This document shows, in pieces, positions 58,427 through 64,000 of a stretch of 64,000 nucleotides of DNA. The notes below the pieces were generated by a model. That model searched no databases. It was not told the DNA's origin and saw nothing but the letters and a program-made list of their open reading frames with translations. The translations under genes were made by a program, and so were the position numbers. Location of the stretch: contig JANXVY010000094.1 of NCBI GenBank assembly GCA_025351425.1, forward strand, positions 1 through 64,000, in the 5' to 3' direction. Origin of the DNA: Hyphomicrobium sp. (GTDB taxonomy: Bacteria; Pseudomonadota; Alphaproteobacteria; Rhizobiales; Hyphomicrobiaceae). The number at the start of each line of letters is the position of its first letter. Positions within the stretch are counted from its first letter, which is position 1.

Positions 58427-59517
58427 CAGCTGCGGGGGCCGCTGGCGTCGGCTGCCGACTGCGGTATCAAACGGGCGGCGTCGATGCGGAGCTTCTTGAC
58501 CCGGCGTGGGTCGGCGTCCAAGACTTCGAATTCGAGCCCCGAGTGGGCGTGGCGGACGATCTCGCCGCGGACGGGAACACGGCCCAGAATCGCGAACACG
58601 AGGCCGCCCAGGGTATCGACTTCCTCCGCCTCCTCGTAGGTGACGACGCGGCGGCCGAGCAGGTCTTCGAGATCGCTCACCGGCGTGCGGGCCAGCGCCG
58701 TCATCATGCCCTTGGTGTCGCGAGAAATGGGGGCCACTTCGGCCTCGTCGTGTTCGTCTTCGATGTCGCCCACGACCTGTTCGACGAGATCTTCAATCGT
58801 CACGAGCCCGTCGGTGCCGCCGTATTCGTCGACGACGAGGGCCATATGGACGCGCGTCGTCTGCATGCGCAGCAGCAGGTTCATCGCCGGCATGCTTGGC
58901 GGCACGTACAGCACCGGGCGGCGCACTTTCGCGACCGTGATCGGGCGGGTCAAGTCGATGGCGCTCAGGTTCCATTCGCGTACGGCCGAGCCGCTGCCGG
59001 CTTCGCTTGGTGAGGCTCTTGCTGCTTCGCCGCCTGCGGCCGCGCCTGCATTCGCGGCACTCCTGACCCCGCCTTCCTCCATCAGCCAGTGCAGCACATC
59101 CTTGATGTGGATCATGCCGCGCGGGTCGTCGAGGGTTTCGGCAAACATCGGGATGCGGGAAATGCCGCCCTCCTCGAAGGTGCGCAGCAGTTCGCTCAGC
59201 GGCTCCGTTTCCTCGAGTGCGATGATGTCGGCCCGCGGCACCATGATATCAACGACGCGCAGTGCGCCGAAGCGCAGCATGCGCAACATCATCTGGCGTT
59301 CTTCGGCGGAGAAGGCCGAGTCGGAGGCGGCTTCCTGTTTCAGCGCGCCTTCGATGGTGTCGCGCAACGTCGGCGCGCCTTGCAGCCCCAGCCGCAGACG
59401 CAGTGCCGAAAGCCAGCCCTGGCCCGCCGACTTGTCATCGCCCTGCGTGAGCTGCTGCGGGGCGGCCGGGGCGGGGGCCGGAAAATCTGTCTTTTCGCTC
59501 GTTCTATCGCTGGCCAT
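58426..59517 (-). CDS. CorC/HlyC-type CBS-domain protein
   Basis: 363 residues. Cytosolic: two CBS motifs (VPRADIIALEETEPLSELLRTF and the second around VPPSMPAMNLLLRMQ with VDEYGGTDGLVTIEDLVEQ), then the transporter-associated domain (FEVLDADPRRVKKLRI). A Gly/Ala-rich insertion (about 170-195) splits the first CBS pair. Proposed roles are in magnesium/cobalt efflux, but here the gene sits with ybeY and lnt as in most proteobacteria. It starts seven bases after ybeY. Confidence 0.93.
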   Translation of the reverse strand: MASDRTSEKTDFPAPAPAAPQQLTQGDDKSAGQGWLSALRLRLGLQGAPTLRDTIEGALKQEAASDSAFSAEERQMMLRMLRFGALRVVDIMVPRADIIALEETEPLSELLRTFEEGGISRIPMFAETLDDPRGMIHIKDVLHWLMEEGGVRSAANAGAAAGGEAARASPSEAGSGSAVREWNLSAIDLTRPITVAKVRRPVLYVPPSMPAMNLLLRMQTTRVHMALVVDEYGGTDGLVTIEDLVEQVVGDIEDEHDEAEVAPISRDTKGMMTALARTPVSDLEDLLGRRVVTYEEAEEVDTLGGLVFAILGRVPVRGEIVRHAHSGLEFEVLDADPRRVKKLRIDAARLIPQSAADASGPRS

Positions 59518-59524
59518 CGTTGGC

Positions 59525-60148
59525 TCAAATCTCTCCGTCTAGAGCGCTTGCCGGCAGGGTGCTGGAATACGGGTCGGGAATGCCCATGCTGGCGAGGATC
59601 GCGGTTTCGAGCGCTTCCATGCGCTCGGCCTCGGCGTTCGTTTCGTGGTCGTAGCCGAGGAGATGGAGAAGCCCGTGGAGCACAAGGTGCTGGAGATGGT
59701 GCACGGGAGGCGTTCCGCTTTCCTCCACCTCGCGCAGGATCGTCTCGCGGGCCAGGATGATGTCACCCAGCTGACGCGGCCCCACCGCATGGCTATCCCC
59801 GGACACAGGTGGCCCTGGCAAAGGTGGCGCGGGAAAGGACAGGACGTTGGTTGGCTTGGCCTTGCCGCGATAGGTTGCGTTCAGTTCGGCAACTTCGGCA
59901 TCGGTGGCGAGCGCCACGACTGCTTCCGAGCGCACCTGGATCACATCCTGCCATTTAGCGAGAGCTGCCGCGGCGGCGCGCACGGCGGCCTCGGCATCGC
60001 CGAAGCCTCCCCACGTGACATCCTCCATCACGACGTCCACAGACAGGAAAGGAAATCGACTTGGGGGCTCGGGCTCGTCGGCCCCCGCATCGCGCTCGGG
60101 GGCCGATACGGGCTGCGAATTGGGTTGCATGTCGGAACGTCTGGTCAT
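59525..60148 (-). CDS. ybeY: Endoribonuclease/rRNA maturation factor YbeY
   Basis: Zinc-dependent RNase acting in 16S 3'-end processing and ribosome quality control. 207 residues; the metal site HGLLHLLGYDHE is complete. ATYRGKAKPTNVLSFP and LGDIILARETI are also family blocks. The N-terminal 45 residues are a Pro/Glu-rich extension. The start overlaps the phoH stop as ATGA. Confidence 0.96.
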   Translation of the reverse strand: MTRRSDMQPNSQPVSAPERDAGADEPEPPSRFPFLSVDVVMEDVTWGGFGDAEAAVRAAAAALAKWQDVIQVRSEAVVALATDAEVAELNATYRGKAKPTNVLSFPAPPLPGPPVSGDSHAVGPRQLGDIILARETILREVEESGTPPVHHLQHLVLHGLLHLLGYDHETNAEAERMEALETAILASMGIPDPYSSTLPASALDGEI

Positions 60149-61113
60149 TTGCCTTTGTCGTAAGCCTCAACGATCTTCTGCACAAGGTCGCGGCGGACGA
60201 TATCGGCGTTCAGGAAGCGCACGGACGCAATTCCGGGCACGCCTTCGAGCAGCCCGACAGCTTCCATCAGCCCGGACTTGACGCCCGGCGGCAAGTCGAT
60301 CTGGCTCGGATCGCCGTTGACGAACATTTTCGACCCTTCGCCGAGGCGCGTCAAAAACATTTTCATCTGCATCGATGTGGTGTTTTGCGCCTCGTCGAGA
60401 ATGACGGCGGCGTTCGTCAAGGTCCGGCCGCGCATGAAAGCAAGAGGTGCAATCTCGATGATGCCGGCGGCCATGTCGCGCTCGACCTTCTCGGGCGGCA
60501 GCACGTCGTAGAGCGCATCGTAAAGCGGGCGCAGATAGGGGTCGACCTTTTCCTTGAGGTCGCCGGGCAGGAAGCCCAGCCGCTCGCCGGCTTCAACCGC
60601 CGGTCGCGACAGGATGATGCGCTCGACCGTGCCGCGCTCCAGGCAATGGGCGGCGTAGGCGACTGCGAGGTAGGTCTTGCCGGTGCCGGCTGGCCCGATC
60701 CCGAACACGAGGTCGATTTTTTCCAGCGCGCGGATGTAGGTGCTCTGGGCCGGCGTGCGGGCCTTGATCACGCGGCGGCGGGTGGCGATCTGGGCCTGGC
60801 CGTCCTTGCTCGGCGCAGCCTCCTGCTTGGCGTGGCGGATCAAGCCATCGAAATCGCCGGGTCCCACGGTCTCTCCCTTGGCCACGCGCTCATAAATCTG
60901 TTCCAGAACCTTGCGGGCCAACGCGCAAGGCGCTTCGGGGCCCGTCAGCGTCACGACATTTCCGTGGGCCTGGGCACTGATGCCGAGCCGGTCCTCGATC
61001 AGGGCCAAGTGCGAATCGTATTCGCCCAGCAGGCGCGTCAGGTGGCGGTTATCCTCGAATTGTACGACGACCCGTTTTTCGGTTTTGGTTCCAGTCCCGC
61101 GCGGCGCTGCCAA
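60145..61113 (-). CDS. PhoH-family ATPase (PhoL/YbeZ)
   Basis: 322 residues. Walker A is GPAGTGKTYLA and Walker B VILDEAQNT, as in the PhoH domain; LLGEYDSHLALIEDRLGIS and the KH-like N-terminal part are typical of YbeZ. It is a likely RNA helicase-like partner of YbeY, with which it overlaps. miaB, which often precedes it, is not present; the neighbour is an acyltransferase gene after 121 bases. Confidence 0.95.
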   Translation of the reverse strand: MAAPRGTGTKTEKRVVVQFEDNRHLTRLLGEYDSHLALIEDRLGISAQAHGNVVTLTGPEAPCALARKVLEQIYERVAKGETVGPGDFDGLIRHAKQEAAPSKDGQAQIATRRRVIKARTPAQSTYIRALEKIDLVFGIGPAGTGKTYLAVAYAAHCLERGTVERIILSRPAVEAGERLGFLPGDLKEKVDPYLRPLYDALYDVLPPEKVERDMAAGIIEIAPLAFMRGRTLTNAAVILDEAQNTTSMQMKMFLTRLGEGSKMFVNGDPSQIDLPPGVKSGLMEAVGLLEGVPGIASVRFLNADIVRRDLVQKIVEAYDKGK

Positions 61114-61234
61114 ATCCTGTTCCCTCTTTTGGAGTTCATCTCATCGTCTTCAGGTTGACCCTACTATACAGACCGTTACGGCCAGGGGTGCAGAATTCGA
61201 TTCCAAGCTGTGGATGGACGGGAGGACCGGCCGC

Positions 61235-62311
61235 TCAAGCATCGAGGGCGACGCGGCTTTTGACTTCGTCGGGGCCGCCGAAGTGGCCGAAATAGCGCGG
61301 GTTGATCTTGGCGACCGGCATGATCACCAGCACGTCGGTGGTGCCGAACTGGTGGTCGATCACCGCGCCATCACCGAAGAAGGCGCCGAGCCGCATATAG
61401 CCCTTGATCAGCGGCGGCATGGTTTTCAATGCGGCCTTCAGGTCGAGCTTGTCCTTGGGGATCAAGTCCATCGGCTGATAGAGCGCGGCGTGGGCCTGGC
61501 AGCGCCACTCGGGGGGGGCGAGGGCCTGATGATGAAGCAGGCTTAGCGCCATCGCATGCGCTTGGGGATCAGTGCCTTCGAAGCTTGCACAGCCGATCAT
61601 CACGTCGATCTTGTTTTCGCGCACGTAGGTCCACAGGCCATGCCAGAGCAACTCCACCGTGCGCTTGGTGCGGTAGGGTTCCAGCACGCAGGAACGTCCC
61701 AATTCCAAAAAACGGGTGCCGGCCGGCTGCCGCTTGATCAACGGGGCGATGTCGAATTCGCCCTGGGTGTAAAAGCCGCGCCCGCGCTCCGCCATCTCCT
61801 GGCGCAACAGGCGGTAGGTGCCGACCACCTTCGGATTCGAGCGGCTCGGCCACGACTTCGCGCCGCCTGGCGCCTTGGTGATGTCGGTTACCAGCAGATG
61901 ATCGCAGATCGCGTCGTAGGGGTCTTCATCGCGGCGGCGCATCATGGCCGTGAACGAGGGGCTGGCCGCCATCTCCTCATAGAAAACCTGGTAGCGCAGC
62001 CGCTGGGCGCGGCGGATGTCGGTGCGGGTTTCGGCGAGGCGCACTTCTAGGCCGCCCATCTGGCCATAGATCTTGCGCGGGCGGCGGCGGCGGAGCGCGA
62101 TGGCGTTGGGAACGGCGCGGGTGAGGGCCTTCTTGCACTGGCGCACGGCAGCATCGGCAAGGCCGGCTGGATCGCGCTGCGAATAGCTGGCCAGCACACC
62201 GAGCGGAATTCTGGCCGGTCCAGTCTTGAAAAAACGGTCGCTGCCCGTTCGCTTCAACCGGCCGACCATCCGCTGTGCGACCTGCTTCACGCGATATTCC
62301 TCCGCCCGCAA
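61235..62311 (-). CDS. GNAT-fold acyltransferase, probably OlsB-like (ornithine lipid synthesis)
   Basis: 358 residues. The core VRLAETRTDIRRAQRLRYQVFYEEM and ICDHLLVTD, then FLELGRSCVLEPYR, match the OlsB/Acetyltransf_5 type that moves a 3-hydroxyacyl group from ACP to ornithine. About 90 basic residues precede the core. No OlsA gene is adjacent. ATG 62311 is the ORF start; 62269 is possible. Function is inferred from family. Confidence 0.85.
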   Translation of the reverse strand: MRAEEYRVKQVAQRMVGRLKRTGSDRFFKTGPARIPLGVLASYSQRDPAGLADAAVRQCKKALTRAVPNAIALRRRRPRKIYGQMGGLEVRLAETRTDIRRAQRLRYQVFYEEMAASPSFTAMMRRRDEDPYDAICDHLLVTDITKAPGGAKSWPSRSNPKVVGTYRLLRQEMAERGRGFYTQGEFDIAPLIKRQPAGTRFLELGRSCVLEPYRTKRTVELLWHGLWTYVRENKIDVMIGCASFEGTDPQAHAMALSLLHHQALAPPEWRCQAHAALYQPMDLIPKDKLDLKAALKTMPPLIKGYMRLGAFFGDGAVIDHQFGTTDVLVIMPVAKINPRYFGHFGGPDEVKSRVALDA

Positions 62312-62389
62312 TTGTACCGGTAATCTGCGGCGTTAGCATGATTCCATGACAGGACGACAAAGGCCCAGCCACGCGGTCTCAGACTGAGG

Positions 62390-64000
62390 TCACGCCGCCG
62401 GCCGGTTGGACGCAGTCTCGCGTGAGCTGCCGCCGTTTGTCCAGCGGGCGATGACACTGATGAGCGCCGCGCGATCGAAGGGCTTCGCCAGATAGTCGTC
62501 GAGCCCCAGCTCGAGGTAGCGCTTGCGGTCCTCGGCGAACGCATTCGCGGTCAGCGCTATGACCGGAGGGCACTGGCGGCCTTCGCACAGCCGCTTGATC
62601 GCGGCGGTCGCTTCAACGCCGTCCATCTGCGGCATGAAGATGTCCATCAGGATCAAATCGAACAGCGCCTCATCCGTCGCTAATGCGTTTTCGACGGCTG
62701 CGACGGCGGAACGGCCGTCAGTGACGAGGGTTACGGCGTATCCTTCGCGCTCCAGCATACGGGTGGCGAGCAGGGCGTTGATGGCGTTGTCTTCGGCCAG
62801 CAAAACGGTCTTGCTGGGCTGATGATCGACGGGCGGCTGCTCCACGCTCACATCCTGCCCCGGTTGTTCGCGCACGCGCATGCTGGCCACGCGCGACAGC
62901 CCGATCTGTTCGAGCAACGACTGGGCGCGCACGGGGCGCATCAGGTAGGCAGCAAAGCCCAGCCTGCGAAATTCGGCCAGTGCGGGTCGCGCCAGGACGT
63001 TGACGAGGACCACGCCGCGGACCTCGCGTTCTGGAGCGAAGTGGCGCGCCCGTTCCAGGACCGCGCCCAATGGCTCGGGCTCACTGGAGCCATCGACGAT
63101 GACGACATCGAACGGTCGACCAAGCAGGGCCGCGCTCTCGATCACGTCAACCGCGTCGTTTGCGCTTGCCTCCAAGACCGGAACCCCCGCGGCTTCCAGC
63201 GTCGCCTGAAGCGTCGCGCGCTCCATCAACCTGTCGAAAGCCAGCAGCACCCGCTGTGGCCTTGCGGTACTGGTGGCAAGTTCGCCGTTCGCCTGCGCAG
63301 GCGGGTCGCCCTGCTGCGTCGACGCGATGGGCAACTCGAAGCGGAACGTCGAGCCCCTGCCTGGATGGCTTTCGACCCTGATGTCGCCGCCCATCGCCTT
63401 GGCCAGGCGCTTCGAGATGGCGAGACCTAGACCCGTGCCTCCGTCGCGGCGCAAGACGGCGGCGTCCGCCTGTTCAAACTCGGCAAACAACGTCGCCATG
63501 TCGGCGCCCGAGAGGCCGATGCCAGTATCCGTCACGGCAAACACGATGCGCCGCCGTCCGGGTGAGGCGGCGGTCTCGATCAGCGAAACCTGCACCGATA
63601 CGCCGCCGCGGTCGGTGAATTTGACCGCGTTCGAGATAAGGTTGAGCAGCACCTGGCGCACGCGGGCGGGATCGCCCACCACGACGGCGGGCACGCCGGG
63701 ATCGATGCTCGATGCCATCTCGAGGCTCTTGTCGTGGGCACGAGGAGCCAGCAGTTCGACCGCGCTCTGGACGATCTGGGGGATCGCGAAGGCTTCGTTG
63801 ACGAGCGTGAGTTTGCCAGCCTCGATCTTAGAAAAGTCGAGGATTTCGTCGATCAGGCTCAGCAGATTGCGGGCGGACTGGTCGATGGCTCGGGCATAGG
63901 TCTGTTGCTCGGGCGTTAGCTGAGTATCGTCCAGCAGGCTCGCCATCCCCAGGATGCCGTTCATCGGCGTGCGGATTTCGTGGCTCATGCTCGCGAGGAA
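62390..64000 (-). CDS. Hybrid sensor histidine kinase, C-terminal part (cut by window end)
   Basis: 537 codons in view; the frame enters from the right edge with [15 protein letters not shown], so the phospho-acceptor His and everything after it is visible. The ATPase domain has [22 protein letters not shown] and [12 protein letters not shown] first receiver-like domain is degenerate (FDR instead of an acidic pair at its start; VIVDGSS keeps an Asp). A second one is complete: [21 protein letters not shown] with the acceptor Asp, ALTANAF, and the AKPF Lys. Signal domain is outside the window. Confidence 0.93.
   Translation of the reverse strand, partial: FLASMSHEIRTPMNGILGMASLLDDTQLTPEQQTYARAIDQSARNLLSLIDEILDFSKIEAGKLTLVNEAFAIPQIVQSAVELLAPRAHDKSLEMASSIDPGVPAVVVGDPARVRQVLLNLISNAVKFTDRGGVSVQVSLIETAASPGRRRIVFAVTDTGIGLSGADMATLFAEFEQADAAVLRRDGGTGLGLAISKRLAKAMGGDIRVESHPGRGSTFRFELPIASTQQGDPPAQANGELATSTARPQRVLLAFDRLMERATLQATLEAAGVPVLEASANDAVDVIESAALLGRPFDVVIVDGSSEPEPLGAVLERARHFAPEREVRGVVLVNVLARPALAEFRRLGFAAYLMRPVRAQSLLEQIGLSRVASMRVREQPGQDVSVEQPPVDHQPSKTVLLAEDNAINALLATRMLEREGYAVTLVTDGRSAVAAVENALATDEALFDLILMDIFMPQMDGVEATAAIKRLCEGRQCPPVIALTANAFAEDRKRYLELGLDDYLAKPFDRAALISVIARWTNGGSSRETASNRPAA

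Overview
The window looks like a chromosomal core segment of a high-GC alphaproteobacterium, most likely Hyphomicrobiales (Rhizobiales) or a close relative. The grounds are the complete dcw cluster followed directly by lpxC, bamD and ligA, the order phoH-ybeY-corC-lnt-XRE-metK-trmB-rimP-nusA-ylxR-infB-rbfA-truB, meso-DAP-type MurE, an OlsB-like acyltransferase, MsrPQ, and an mmsA/LysR divergon. The organism call is an inference from gene content and order; no rRNA or tRNA gene was found.

Region 1 (1-26130). An IS630-type transposase tail and a GST-like gene precede a long minus-strand division and wall block. Transcription runs from high to low coordinates: mraZ, a c-type cytochrome, rsmH, ftsL, ftsI, murE, murF, mraY, murD, ftsW, murG, murC, murB, ddl, ftsQ, ftsA, ftsZ, then lpxC, bamD and ligA. 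Many junctions are 1-4 base stop/start overlaps. Oddities are the cytochrome gene and 640 empty bases between mraZ and rsmH, a palindromic repeat translated in frame inside murF, an AT-rich patch in murF, and a 10-bp-periodic ATGG array upstream of mraZ (candidate MraZ boxes).

Region 2 (26131-32205). A MITE-like inverted-repeat element is followed by an alpha/beta hydrolase, a PilZ protein, RNase P RNA (minus strand), a small secreted Cys-rich protein, a TIR-domain membrane protein with a downstream secreted low-complexity protein, and two small hypothetical genes.

Region 3 (32206-45500). mmsA and its divergent LysR gene are followed by a minus-strand signalling cluster: a coiled-coil protein, a membrane protein with an OmpA-like C-terminus, a Ras-like small GTPase, a histidine kinase and a lone receiver protein. 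The first four probably form a coupled unit, and this is the best candidate for an undescribed system. After that come a thioredoxin-fold protein, a Zur-type divergon (nicO and DUF1007 against znuA), msrQ/msrP and a small secreted protein.

Region 4 (45519-61113). truB, rbfA, infB, ylxR, nusA and rimP form the translation/antitermination block on the minus strand. trmB, metK, an XRE regulator, lnt, corC, ybeY and phoH follow. ylxR has no ATG/GTG/TTG at its expected start; an ATC sits at the right distance from an AGGAG.

Region 5 (61235-64000). An OlsB-like acyltransferase and the 3' part of a hybrid histidine kinase cut by the window edge. At least three dispersed repeat families occur in the spacers. 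Coordinates of sites outside ORFs may be off by a base.
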